Shown: one piece after another, positions 52,315 through 60,314 of the stretch
Numbering within the stretch: position 1 is the stretch's first letter
Layout of the letters: the number at the start of each line of letters is the position of its first letter
Assembly (NCBI GenBank): GCA_947492825.1
Contig: CANLNT010000001.1
Location: 1,054,001 to 1,118,000 of the forward strand
DNA from: an uncultured Paracoccaceae bacterium
GTDB lineage: Bacteria > Pseudomonadota > Alphaproteobacteria > Rhodobacterales > Rhodobacteraceae
Direction of reading: 5' to 3'
Length of the DNA: 64,000 nucleotides
Notes under the pieces: generated by a model
What the model saw: only the letters and a program-made list of their open reading frames with translations
Told to the model about the DNA's origin: nothing
The model's database searches: none
Made by a program: the position numbers and the translations under genes

Positions 52315-53223
52315 ATGATCCCCAGAATTGATGCAATGGCCCTTTTGGCGGGCGATGCAGCGGCGAAGGCCGATGTGGTACGGGGTGCGACCGACATTGG
52401 CTTTCTGACGGTCCGCAACACGCCCATTTCTGCCGCACAGGTGCAAAAGGTGATTGAGGCCTACGCGGCCTTTTTTCATTTGCCAGCCGCACAGAAGGCG
52501 CAGTTTGACATGGCGCGCACCGGGTCGAATCGCGGCTGGGGCGCCTCGGGGTCTGAGCAGGTGAACCCTGATGCCAATCCCGACTACAAACAGGTGTTTG
52601 ATTGCGGCACGACACTGGACCCGGATGACCCTGTCGCGGCATTGGGGCTTTTGACCTATGCGCCCAATGTCTGGCCGGATCAGCCTGCCGGTTTTGCCGA
52701 TGTTCTGCGTGCATACTACAACGCCAGCACGGCATTTGCGCTTGATCTGTTGTGCGCGATTGCCGGGGCAGTGGGCGAGGATGCGGCCTTTTTCCGAGAC
52801 AAGTTCGCGCGGCCCATGGCGCTGTTGCGCGGGAATTATTATCCCGAACGGCCTGCGGACGCGGGGGGCAAGGATTTCGGGATTGCGACGCATACAGACT
52901 ATGGCTGCCTGACCTTGCTTGCGACCGATGGCTCACCAGGGTTAGAGGTGCGCAAACGAGGCGGCGGATGGATCCCGGTGTCTGCGGCCCCGGGCGAATT
53001 TGTGGTAAATTTTGGCGAGATGCTGGAAATGTGGACTGCGCGCAAGATCGTCGCCACCCCGCACCGCGTGGTGGGCACGGCGGCTGAACGGATTTCGGTG
53101 CCGCTGTTCTTTAACCCGTCGCATGACGTGAACGTCGCGCCAAAGGGGCACACCCCAGTAACGGCGGTCGCGCATCTCGAACGCCGATATCAAGAGACCT
53201 ATGTTCATTTGCAGAAGGGATGA
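52315..53223 (+). CDS. Isopenicillin-N-synthase-like Fe(II)/2OG oxygenase
   Basis: A 302-residue oxygenase of the IPNS/DIOX family. An N-terminal DIOX_N domain (ATDIGFLTVRNTPIS) precedes the jelly roll with metal ligands IATHTDYGCLTLLATD (His-x-Asp) and a distal His in IVATPHRVVG, followed by RISVPLFFNPS with the co-substrate Arg. Substrate unknown. The frame is open back to 51772 antisense to tpiA; ATG 52315 with CAGGAG nine bases upstream is used. It is divergent from tpiA and convergent with the adenylation-domain gene. Confidence 0.88.
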   Translation: MIPRIDAMALLAGDAAAKADVVRGATDIGFLTVRNTPISAAQVQKVIEAYAAFFHLPAAQKAQFDMARTGSNRGWGASGSEQVNPDANPDYKQVFDCGTTLDPDDPVAALGLLTYAPNVWPDQPAGFADVLRAYYNASTAFALDLLCAIAGAVGEDAAFFRDKFARPMALLRGNYYPERPADAGGKDFGIATHTDYGCLTLLATDGSPGLEVRKRGGGWIPVSAAPGEFVVNFGEMLEMWTARKIVATPHRVVGTAAERISVPLFFNPSHDVNVAPKGHTPVTAVAHLERRYQETYVHLQKG

Positions 53224-53239
53224 GAGGGTTATGTGCGGG

Positions 53240-55828
53240 TTACTGTGACAGGCGACCCGGGGAGCGTTGCCTGTGCAGTCTTTTTCTGATCGAAATCTCT
53301 GCGCGTTCATAAATGCGCCAGGCCATGACACCGCCCAGGATGGCAATCAGCCATGACACTGCCGGGATGTCACCGAACAGGCGCTGACTGACTTCGGCGA
53401 ACTGAAAATGCGATAGGTAGATGAGCAGTGACGCACCGGCAACCGCGCGGATCGGACCGGACAGGAGCCGTGGAATTGTGACGGCATTGCACCAGATCAG
53501 GACAAGGACCGCGATCGGGAAATAACTGAAAACTGTCATCGTCGTGATCGTGAAGTCGCTGAATTGCCAGTAGCCCAAGGCGAAGAGCACCGTTGCTATC
53601 AGGCGGTCACTTGTGTTGTGTGCGGTGCCGATCACAACGCCCAGACACATGATCCAGCCGTAGATATGCGGCAGGCGGCGGAACAGGTGGTTGGTGTCCA
53701 CAAGGGCATCTGATGCGGCAGCAACGGCTATCAATACAGATGTGGCAACCGCTGCGGCCTTAAACGGCGCACGTCCGAAGGCCTGACGCAGTGGCGGAAT
53801 CGCCAATGCGAGGGCCGCAAGCAGCAGGACTTGCAAATAGACTTCAATGAACCACGCGCTGCCTTCAGAAGTCGGGGATACCCAGTTCCCAACGAATACA
53901 AATGCGGGCCATGCCCCGTATCCGGTGACGGCAAAGTTGAGCGCGGTATAGGCAAAGGTCAGCAAGGCAATGCGCAAACCCAGCGTGGCAATGGGCCTGA
54001 CGCCGCCGCTTTTGGCAACTTGTGGCAGGGTGAACGCAGCGAGGGATATGCCCGCGATCACAAAGAGCGTCTTGGCGCCGCCGCCGCCATAGCTGAATGC
54101 GCCGAAATGACCCGCGACGATAAGCATGATGGAAAGGGCCCGGATCAACGTGGGTGCGTCAATTTGGGTAAAACGGTCCGACGACCCTGCGGTGGCTTGC
54201 AACTGCGCAATGGTCATCCTTTCCCATCGCGGTGGGAGGCGACCCAGTACGTTCTCAAGATCAAGCGAGACGGCCACATAGCTGAGGCTATCGCCACCGA
54301 GTGAAGTGAAGCTTGCCTCCGGTGTAAGCTGATCGCCGTGAAAATGCGCCTCAAAGATGCTGGCCACAGTCTTGTTGCGTCGGGGCAGCAAAGCGCCAAA
54401 GGGGCCACGCCCACTGTCCGTGCTGTTTTTGGTGTCGGCCTTTTCTTGTTGGGCAAGGGCCGTGACCAATGTGCCGACGGCCCGCAGGTCGATCTTGCCG
54501 GACGGTTGGCGGGGGATGGTGTCGGTCTGGATCACCTCAAAGCTTGTGGCTGGAATGTCCAGCCATTGCGCCAAATTGGCGGCAATCGTCTGAGGCACAG
54601 GCGCTGACGGGTCGGCGATAACCACGAACATCCTGTCATCCTGCGCAACGCAGGCCGCTTCTATCCCCTTTGCAGTCAAGTGTTTTTCGACCTCGTCCAG
54701 ACTGATGCGCAGGCCGAAAAGCTTCACAAATCGGCTTAACCGGCCCACGATCTCAAATGCGCCATTGGGGAGGCGGCGCGCGACATCTCCGGTATTCAGG
54801 ACATCATCGCCCTGCGGTTCGACAAGATCGTCATCACCGGTCGCGTAGCCCATCATCGTGTTGGCGCCCCGATAACAAAGCTCGCCGGTCTCGCCGTCGG
54901 GCAGAATGTTGCCCGCGGCGTCCTGCACCCAGATGTCGCCACCGGGGATCGGGATGCCGATGGCGGATGGCGTCTGGGCCGCCATGTCCGGAGGCAGGTA
55001 GGAAATGCGCGGCGCGGCTTCGGTCTGGCCGTACATCACAAAGAAATCCCAGCCTTCCTGTTGACCCCGGTTGACCCAAGCCTTCACGCGCGCCTCGCCA
55101 AGTCGGCCGCCCGCTTGGGTCATATATCGCAGCGCCGCAAGGTGACCTGTCGGTACCTGCGCCTGTTCCATCAGTTCAAAGCTGTGCGGCACACCTGCAA
55201 AGCTGGTGCATTGCGTGGCTTCAAAGGTCTGCCAGAAGGCTTGATCGACGACCGACCCATCGGTCAGCACGACAGAGGCCCCAACAGCCAAATGCGAGTT
55301 GAGGACCGACATGCCGTAGGAATATTGAAAGGGCAGCGCCATTGGTGCGCGGTCCTGTTCTGTCAGCGTCAGATAGCTGGCGATGGACCCAGCGTTCGCG
55401 CCAAGATTGGCATATGACAGACGTACCCATTTGGCGGCACCAGTTGAACCAGAGGTGGACAACAGTACGGCAAGGTCGGGGTGCCATTGCAACGGGGCAT
55501 CGCTGATGGTGTCAAGCACATCGGTCTTGGCGTCGTAGGCAAAGCGTAGCGTTAGGCCACAAGAGGCTGGCGTCTGATCCGCGCCCATGAGAAGGACAGG
55601 GCAACCGGCATTCAGGGCGGCCAGATAGGCGACGTATTGGTGATAGCTGCCGTCGCACAAAAGTGCGATTGGTCCCGGGTTCTGGCCAAGCCTGGCGGCA
55701 AAGGCTGTGACTTCGTCTTGCAGCTGCCGATAGCTGATCTGTTGTCCGCTCGCGGTCACAAATGCAGGTTGCGACGTTGGTTCGAGTTTCCAGAATTGGG
55801 AGGTCCGTGGTGAGATCTTCAAGCGCAA
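53240..55828 (-). CDS. Adenylation-carrier-acyltransferase-3 fusion protein
   Basis: An 862-residue single polypeptide. Residues 20-455 form an NRPS-type adenylation domain: P-loop LLSTSGSTGAAKW (122-134), MYGQTEAAPR (265-274), NTGDVARR (345-352) and the catalytic lysine in RQPSGKIDLR (440-449). Residues 485-555 form a carrier domain whose phosphopantetheine site is FTSLGGDSLS (Ser514). From about 557 to 850 an acyltransferase-3-like membrane domain follows, about ten helices, starting LIRALSIMLIVAGHF with the conserved His574. The design suggests activation of an amino or other acid, loading on the carrier and transfer across or at the membrane. The start is a TTG (55828) behind GGCGGAAA. 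No condensation or thioesterase domain is present. Confidence 0.85.
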   Translation of the reverse strand: MRLKISPRTSQFWKLEPTSQPAFVTASGQQISYRQLQDEVTAFAARLGQNPGPIALLCDGSYHQYVAYLAALNAGCPVLLMGADQTPASCGLTLRFAYDAKTDVLDTISDAPLQWHPDLAVLLSTSGSTGAAKWVRLSYANLGANAGSIASYLTLTEQDRAPMALPFQYSYGMSVLNSHLAVGASVVLTDGSVVDQAFWQTFEATQCTSFAGVPHSFELMEQAQVPTGHLAALRYMTQAGGRLGEARVKAWVNRGQQEGWDFFVMYGQTEAAPRISYLPPDMAAQTPSAIGIPIPGGDIWVQDAAGNILPDGETGELCYRGANTMMGYATGDDDLVEPQGDDVLNTGDVARRLPNGAFEIVGRLSRFVKLFGLRISLDEVEKHLTAKGIEAACVAQDDRMFVVIADPSAPVPQTIAANLAQWLDIPATSFEVIQTDTIPRQPSGKIDLRAVGTLVTALAQQEKADTKNSTDSGRGPFGALLPRRNKTVASIFEAHFHGDQLTPEASFTSLGGDSLSYVAVSLDLENVLGRLPPRWERMTIAQLQATAGSSDRFTQIDAPTLIRALSIMLIVAGHFGAFSYGGGGAKTLFVIAGISLAAFTLPQVAKSGGVRPIATLGLRIALLTFAYTALNFAVTGYGAWPAFVFVGNWVSPTSEGSAWFIEVYLQVLLLAALALAIPPLRQAFGRAPFKAAAVATSVLIAVAAASDALVDTNHLFRRLPHIYGWIMCLGVVIGTAHNTSDRLIATVLFALGYWQFSDFTITTMTVFSYFPIAVLVLIWCNAVTIPRLLSGPIRAVAGASLLIYLSHFQFAEVSQRLFGDIPAVSWLIAILGGVMAWRIYERAEISIRKRLHRQRSPGRLSQ

Positions 55829-56031
55829 TTTCCGCCCTGACTTACAAACAACTTTTGCCGCGTGACGGCTGCACCTGAAATTCCTGCGTGCCTTGGGCCT
55901 ATGTGCAGGATGGCATGACCTGCGGCCACATTGCTAGCAAAGGTTTGCTGGGTTGTTGATACCCCTGGCAGATTTAGCGGCACGAACTTTGGGACCGTTG
56001 GGCGCGTAGCGATGGGCCCGACCGTGATCCG

Positions 56032-56334
56032 TCAGCCGGAGGTGGTCAAAGTGGCCAGCGCGGTCCTTGCGAGGACGCAGGCGGCTTGGGGGTCGTCCAG
56101 CATGTCCTCAGGCACGGCGTAATAGGGCATGTTGTGGAATTGATCGGTGGTTTGACCGAAGAGATCAGCGGGTGTTTTGGTCTTGAGGTAAAGCCGCCCG
56201 TCAGAGGACATGAGCGCAAAGACCGTACCGTCATGGTAGAGGCACATGCCGCCAAACATCTTGCGGGTGGTCAGCGCACCAAGATCGGAAAAGAGGTCGA
56301 CGGCGAAAGCGATATCGCCGTCAGAGACGCTCAT
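56032..56334 (-). CDS. TfoX N-terminal domain protein
   Basis: A 100-residue protein of the TfoX_N family: TTRKMFGGMCLYHDGTVFALMS, RLYLKTK and MPYYAVPEDMLDD are typical. The full-length TfoX/Sxy competence regulator has a second domain, which is missing here as in many alphaproteobacterial proteins, so the function is unknown. The ATG overlaps the stop of the sufA-like gene (ATGA). Confidence 0.85.
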   Translation of the reverse strand: MSVSDGDIAFAVDLFSDLGALTTRKMFGGMCLYHDGTVFALMSSDGRLYLKTKTPADLFGQTTDQFHNMPYYAVPEDMLDDPQAACVLARTALATLTTSG

Positions 56335-56693
56335 GTCGCGGGGATATCTTCGTTGAACTTGATCGACTCGCCGCAGCCGCATGCATCCACCACGTTGGGA
56401 TTGCGGAATTTGAAACCGGACTCCAGCAGGCTGACTTCATAGTCTATTTCGGTCCCGAACAGGAACATCTGTGCCATTGGGGCAATCATCACCCGCGCGC
56501 CATCTTGTTCCACGACCTCATCCAGCGGGTCCACTTCGGTCACGTAGTCCATGGTGTATTCCATGCCCGCGCAGCCGCCTTTCTTGACGCCAATGCGCAG
56601 GCCCTGATGACCGTCCTTGGCCATCAGTTTCGCGATTTGCGCGGCGGCCTTGTCAGTGATCGAGACAGCCTGTTTGCCGGGAATGCCGAACAT
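56331..56693 (-). CDS. A-type iron-sulfur carrier (HesB/IscA/SufA family)
   Basis: A 120-residue scaffold/carrier of Fe-S clusters. The three conserved cysteines are in KKGGCAGMEY and the C-terminal DACGCGESIKF. It carries clusters to apoproteins in the cytoplasm, and in this order it is most likely the SufA-type. Start ATG 56693 follows AAAGGATTACTCCC. It is coupled to the TfoX-like gene, and a SUF-associated MIP18 protein gene lies 1.5 kb upstream on the same strand. Confidence 0.9.
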   Translation of the reverse strand: MFGIPGKQAVSITDKAAAQIAKLMAKDGHQGLRIGVKKGGCAGMEYTMDYVTEVDPLDEVVEQDGARVMIAPMAQMFLFGTEIDYEVSLLESGFKFRNPNVVDACGCGESIKFNEDIPAT

Positions 56694-56722
56694 GGGAGTA
56701 ATCCTTTGTGCTTGGGCCTAAC

Positions 56723-57442
56723 TTAGGGTGCCGCAGGCAGAATTCCAAGCGGGGGCAGGTGCCCGATCAGTGAAACTGTGGCATATGACGCCGCCAGCGC
56801 CCATCCAAATGAGGCGAGCGTGCCGATAATCACGTACTCGCCCGCGCGCTGGTTCTGGGATGTGGTGTCAAATCGCAGCACCGATTTGGCGGCGATCAGA
56901 AAGCCGATGCCTGCGGGTTGCCCGACAATCACCAGCAGGAAGATCAAGCTGCGTTCCAACGTGCCGATCAATGCGCCGCCGTTTGGAAGACCGGGGGGGA
57001 GTTCCTGATCCTGCCATTGGTCCATCAGAAATGCGATGGCAAAGCCACCGGCGCGGGTGGCGATCAGGAAGCCTGCGAGCAGGGCAAAAAGGGTCGGCAG
57101 CCAGTCGAGATTGGCCCATAGTCCCTGTTGCCAAAGGTCTGGGGCATAAAGCGCGAGGGCGATCAGCGTCGCGAGATGGCCGGCCTGATCGGCAAGAAAC
57201 GGCCACATGCCGCGTGGCAGCGCGTAGGTTTTGATGGTGTCGATGATCAGATGTGCGGCGGCCAGCGCGCCCAACTGCCATGCGGTGACCGTGCCAAGGG
57301 CGGCCTGGGCCGTGATCAGGACGATGACGCCATGCAGCAGGATGATTTGCGGCTCACGTTTGCGGGTCACCATCCATTTGGTTTGCAACACAAAATCCGC
57401 AAGAGTGTGGGCAAAGAGGAGGGCGGCAAAGGTGGTGATCAT
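56723..57442 (-). CDS. DUF3307 family membrane protein
   Basis: A 239-residue membrane protein. AALLFAHTLADFVLQTKWMVTRK is the DUF3307 signature with a membrane-embedded His, and LLHGVIVLITAQAALG and AAHLIIDTIKTYA contain further conserved His/Asp residues. It has about six helices. No function is established. The ATG overlaps the SatD stop (ATGA), so the two form a coupled pair, a pairing found repeatedly in bacteria. Confidence 0.83.
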   Translation of the reverse strand: MITTFAALLFAHTLADFVLQTKWMVTRKREPQIILLHGVIVLITAQAALGTVTAWQLGALAAAHLIIDTIKTYALPRGMWPFLADQAGHLATLIALALYAPDLWQQGLWANLDWLPTLFALLAGFLIATRAGGFAIAFLMDQWQDQELPPGLPNGGALIGTLERSLIFLLVIVGQPAGIGFLIAAKSVLRFDTTSQNQRAGEYVIIGTLASFGWALAASYATVSLIGHLPPLGILPAAP

Positions 57443-58086
57443 TGATCCGGGGCTTTCGAAAAGTCGTGGGCATGAAAGGCATCAATCGCCTTTTTGATAT
57501 GGGCCGCACCTGCGCCCGCCAAGCGAAGTTGGACCGCCTGACGAGAAATGCCAAGCCGGGTTGCGATGTCTTCTTGCGTCATGTCGGGATTGGCCAGTGC
57601 AATTGCCGCAGCCTCTGACTGGTTCGGGGTCCAGCCGAAGACGATATGTTCAATCAGGCCAAAGAGGGCATGGTGATCTGCGGTGACACCCATACCTGCG
57701 ATCTCGAGGCGGGTTTTTCCCATCTTATCAATCGCTTGCCCCGAGGATTCAAAGGCGGGGCCGGCGGCGTCTGCGAGGGAGGTTGTGCCAAGTGTGGTCA
57801 CGTGGCCTATGCCGACGGCCATGCGGGTGTCGATCTTGAGACCTGTCGCGCGGAGTTTTGCGTGCAGCCAGATGAGGGTGCCCAGCGCGGCACCCGCCGT
57901 GTCAAGATGGATTTGCCAGCCGTCACCGCGATAGCGGGTGAATTTCAGGGACCGATTTATGCGGTCCTCGGCCTCTGTCACGGCATCACGCAGGGTGTTG
58001 ATGGCCATATCGACCTGCGTGGCGCTGGCTTGGCGTGAGTGGATCAAGTCACCGGTGATGACAGCTGAGAGGCTTGCTATTGGCAT
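57439..58086 (-). CDS. SatD-family protein with C-terminal helix-turn-helix
   Basis: A 215-residue protein. The N-terminal SatD-like part (SLSAVITGDLIHSRQ, FTRYRGDGWQIHL, RMAVGIGHV) resembles a nucleotide-cyclase-like ferredoxin fold, but I see no complete catalytic set. The C-terminus has a clear HTH, MTQEDIATRLGISRQAVQLRLAGAG. A DNA-binding role on the iterated dyads just upstream is inferred. ATG 58086 lies inside the first dyad and has no good ribosome-binding site; TTG 58092 is an alternative. Confidence 0.78.
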   Translation of the reverse strand: MPIASLSAVITGDLIHSRQASATQVDMAINTLRDAVTEAEDRINRSLKFTRYRGDGWQIHLDTAGAALGTLIWLHAKLRATGLKIDTRMAVGIGHVTTLGTTSLADAAGPAFESSGQAIDKMGKTRLEIAGMGVTADHHALFGLIEHIVFGWTPNQSEAAAIALANPDMTQEDIATRLGISRQAVQLRLAGAGAAHIKKAIDAFHAHDFSKAPDQ

Positions 58087-58175
58087 AAGCAAGTAATAAG
58101 GCTTGATTTTTTGAAATGCAAGTCAAAATGCTTGCTTAATCGCGGTGCAAGCTTAATGGCTTGCTATTGCGCAAG
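58073..58175. repeat. Tandem 29-bp array of CTTGC-N11-GCAAG dyads
   Basis: CTTGC (or CTTGA) occurs at 58073, 58102, 58131 and 58160, exactly 29 bp apart. Each of the first three is followed at 11 bp by GCAAG (58089, 58118, 58147); the fourth has a 6-bp spacer (GCAAG at 58171). The array is AT-rich between the arms, and it spans the SatD start and its promoter. It is a probable cooperative operator for the SatD HTH. Confidence 0.85.
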
Positions 58176-58215
58176 GGGCATTACATCAAAAACGCCCCGT
58201 AGGATTTTGATAAAA

Positions 58216-58578
58216 TTACATGAATCCGAGTTCGAGGCGCGCCTCGTCGGACATCATGTCCATGCCCCATTGTGGCTCAAAAGTCATTTCGACATCGACT
58301 TGTTTGACACCGGGCAGCGGTTCGATGGCGTCAGCGACCCAGCCGGGCATTTCGCCGGCCACCGGGCAGCCTGGGGCGGTCAGGGTCATGATGACATTGA
58401 CCGCGTTATCTTCGGCCACAGAGATCGTGTAGATCAGGCCCAGGTCGTAAATATTCACTGGAATTTCAGGATCATAGACGGAACGGCAGGCGTTCACGAT
58501 ATCCTCGTAAAGGGGATGATCGGTAGTGGAGGGGGCGATCAAAGGGGCGCCTTCCATCGGGGTTGCTGCGTCGTTCAT
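58216..58578 (-). CDS. MIP18/DUF59 family Fe-S assembly protein (SufT-like)
   Basis: A 120-residue protein of the MIP18 (DUF59, PaaD-like) family: VYDPEIPVNIYDLGLIY, MTLTAPGCPVAGEMPGWV with the conserved Cys, and VDVEMTFEPQWGMDMMSDEARLELG are signatures. These help mature or deliver Fe-S clusters in SUF-type systems. The gene stands alone, with the 11-bp motif array B about 90 bases upstream of its ATG. Confidence 0.88.
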   Translation of the reverse strand: MNDAATPMEGAPLIAPSTTDHPLYEDIVNACRSVYDPEIPVNIYDLGLIYTISVAEDNAVNVIMTLTAPGCPVAGEMPGWVADAIEPLPGVKQVDVEMTFEPQWGMDMMSDEARLELGFM

Positions 58579-58663
58579 CGGATAATCCTGCTATACCTGA
58601 GCATTCATATAGGGTTTGGGCGCGGTGGCGTAAAGGGATCGCACGGTGCCGCGTGGGGGGGCG

Positions 58664-58707
58664 ATGCACAAACCATGCACAGACCATACACTTCCCATGC
58701 GGGCCGG
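58664..58707 (+). repeat. 11-bp tandem motif array B
   Basis: ATGCACAAACC (58664), ATGCACAGACC (58675), ATACACTTCCC (58686) and ATGCGGGCCGG (58697) follow one another at exactly 11 bp. It resembles array A at 22489-22538. The perfect palindrome TTAACGCGCGTTAA (58712-58725), which contains the MFS stop codon, lies four bases beyond. Confidence 0.65.
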
Positions 58708-58721
58708 GGTCTTAACGCGCG

Positions 58722-59921
58722 TTAACCCTGTGCGGGTGTCAGACGCGGCCAGCCCCAGCCTGCGACCCATGCCAGAAAGAGCCCGGAGGCCGCCATGATC
58801 CCCGCGGCCATCATCAAGACCGCAGGCAGCGCGCCTGCATCTGTTAACCAACCCGAAAGGATGATCACCGGCGGCATCCCGATCTTGAAGATCGCCCCGG
58901 TCAGCCCGGCAACCCGGCCCATGTGCGCCGCTGCGGTGCTTTCCTGTCGGTAGGACCAGACGCCAATGGCAAAGAAGAGCGCCAGCCAGCCGTCAAGAAA
59001 GCTGATCAGGCAATAGGCCCAGATAGGCAGATCCGCGATGATGGTCAGATAAAGCGCTGCAAGTGCCCAGATAGGCCAGAAGAATGCGGCCCGGTACCCC
59101 ATCGCACGGCGCAGAGGGGCGGCAAAGCGTGACCCGGTGATTGCCCCAAGGCCCCCAAAGGCCAGCACGACGCCGATCTGGAAGTCATTGCTGGCGACAG
59201 CGGTTTTGAGTTTCAGGATCAGCGCGGTATCAAAAGCCCCGGCAGCGGCGTTGGTCAGCACGATCACCACGGTCATCATCAGCAGCTCGCGGTTGGCACG
59301 CAGCACGTGCCAGCCTTCGGCCAACGCGGGCCAGAAGGGCTGTGGCGGGGGCAGATCCTCTGGCGGGTTCAGGCGGCGCACGAGGGCGGCGGTTGCCAGC
59401 ATCAGTACCATGCAGGCGGTAATGACCCCGATATGACCCAGGGCCACCAATGCAAGGCCCGCAACAGCAGGACCAACGGTGGAGATCACGGAAAAGACGG
59501 TACTGCTGAGCCCGGTGGCGTCGGACAGGTGGGCATGCGGCACTGTCAGCCGGATCAGGGTCATCTGGGCATTGCTGGTGGCATAGGAAAGGCCGTTGAA
59601 GATCACCATGAAAAGCATCAGTCCGGGCAGCGACACAAAGTCAGTCAGCGCCACAAGACAGAGGAGCGCGGTGACGAGGGCGAGGCCCATTGTGTAGGAC
59701 CGGAACGCGCGGGCCTTGGTGGTGCGGTCGTTGATCACCCCGATGAAGATCGCAAAGAGGATATTGGGGATGAACCCCGCCCCTTTGATCAGCGCCAGAC
59801 CGGTGCCGGATGCGGACATCTCAAACGCCAGCAGGGGCAGGGTGAACCCCAGCACGGTTTGCGCCAGTGCGATGGCGGCAATGATCGCAAGGGCGATAGA
59901 GAAATCGGGGCCGTAGCGCAT
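58722..59921 (-). CDS. MFS transporter
   Basis: A 399-residue major facilitator with about 12 helices and the motif-A-like loop IGVINDRTTKARAFR after helix 2. The family style resembles the enterobactin exporter/DHA3-like group (LSSTVFSVISTVGPAVAGL). Substrate unknown. The frame is open to 60032, which would read into the R1 repeat; ATG 59921 fits the start of helix 1 (MRYGPDFSIALAIIAAIALA). Confidence 0.87.
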   Translation of the reverse strand: MRYGPDFSIALAIIAAIALAQTVLGFTLPLLAFEMSASGTGLALIKGAGFIPNILFAIFIGVINDRTTKARAFRSYTMGLALVTALLCLVALTDFVSLPGLMLFMVIFNGLSYATSNAQMTLIRLTVPHAHLSDATGLSSTVFSVISTVGPAVAGLALVALGHIGVITACMVLMLATAALVRRLNPPEDLPPPQPFWPALAEGWHVLRANRELLMMTVVIVLTNAAAGAFDTALILKLKTAVASNDFQIGVVLAFGGLGAITGSRFAAPLRRAMGYRAAFFWPIWALAALYLTIIADLPIWAYCLISFLDGWLALFFAIGVWSYRQESTAAAHMGRVAGLTGAIFKIGMPPVIILSGWLTDAGALPAVLMMAAGIMAASGLFLAWVAGWGWPRLTPAQG

Positions 59922-60013
59922 TGGGGCAGGCTTACGGGGGATCGCGGCCTGTGGAAAGGGGCGGCCTGAGGGCCGCGCGCGATTGTTTTGCGCAGGGTTC
60001 CCCTGCGCGTTTT

Positions 60014-60058
60014 GTGGGGCGCTGCCCCACACCCCGGGATTTTTTTGGCCAGAAGAAG
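60014..60058 (-). repeat. Dispersed intergenic repeat, family R1, copy 3 (variant)
   Basis: GTGGGGCGCTGCCCCACACC, then CCGGGATTTTTTTGGCCAGA-AGAAG matches the right end of copy 2 but carries a different hairpin (GTGGGGC-gct-GCCCCAC). It is part of the 393-base gap 59922-60314, which otherwise holds the inverted repeat at 60084-60115 and no visible gene. Confidence 0.75.
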
Positions 60059-60083
60059 GGGGACAGGGTTGCCCCCGTGGCAG

Positions 60084-60115
60084 GTGTCTGACTGCGGGAA
60101 CAGGTTGTCAGACAC
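60084..60115. other. Perfect 9-bp inverted repeat upstream of tgt
   Basis: GTGTCTGAC (60084-60092) and GTCAGACAC (60107-60115) are exact inverse complements with a 14-base spacer. It could form a hairpin in a tgt leader or an operator. No T-run follows. Confidence 0.5.
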
Positions 60116-60314
60116 GGAGATGGTTGCGGACATGGGGAACGCCGGGGACAAAACGAGGTGCGGCAACGGGCTGCGTCGTTGATCCCGATTGGCGCAGTGG
60201 CGGCTATTCTGGGATGGTCAGGACGACCTGACGAAGCCGGCGGCATGCGGCGGTGGCGCCAATCGCCGCTGTAGGAGCGTTGCATCCGGCTGGGGTTTGA
60301 CCCATATCGCCGCT

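Noticed and set aside
55931-56122. A 63-codon plus-strand frame after the adenylation fusion gene
   Set aside because: It runs antisense into the TfoX-like gene and has no ribosome-binding site. The 203-base gap 55829-56031 shows nothing else.
58073-58175. 29-bp periodic repeats considered as a CRISPR array
   Set aside because: Only the 5-bp arms are conserved. There is no long repeat with unique spacers and no cas gene, so a dyad operator array is the better reading.
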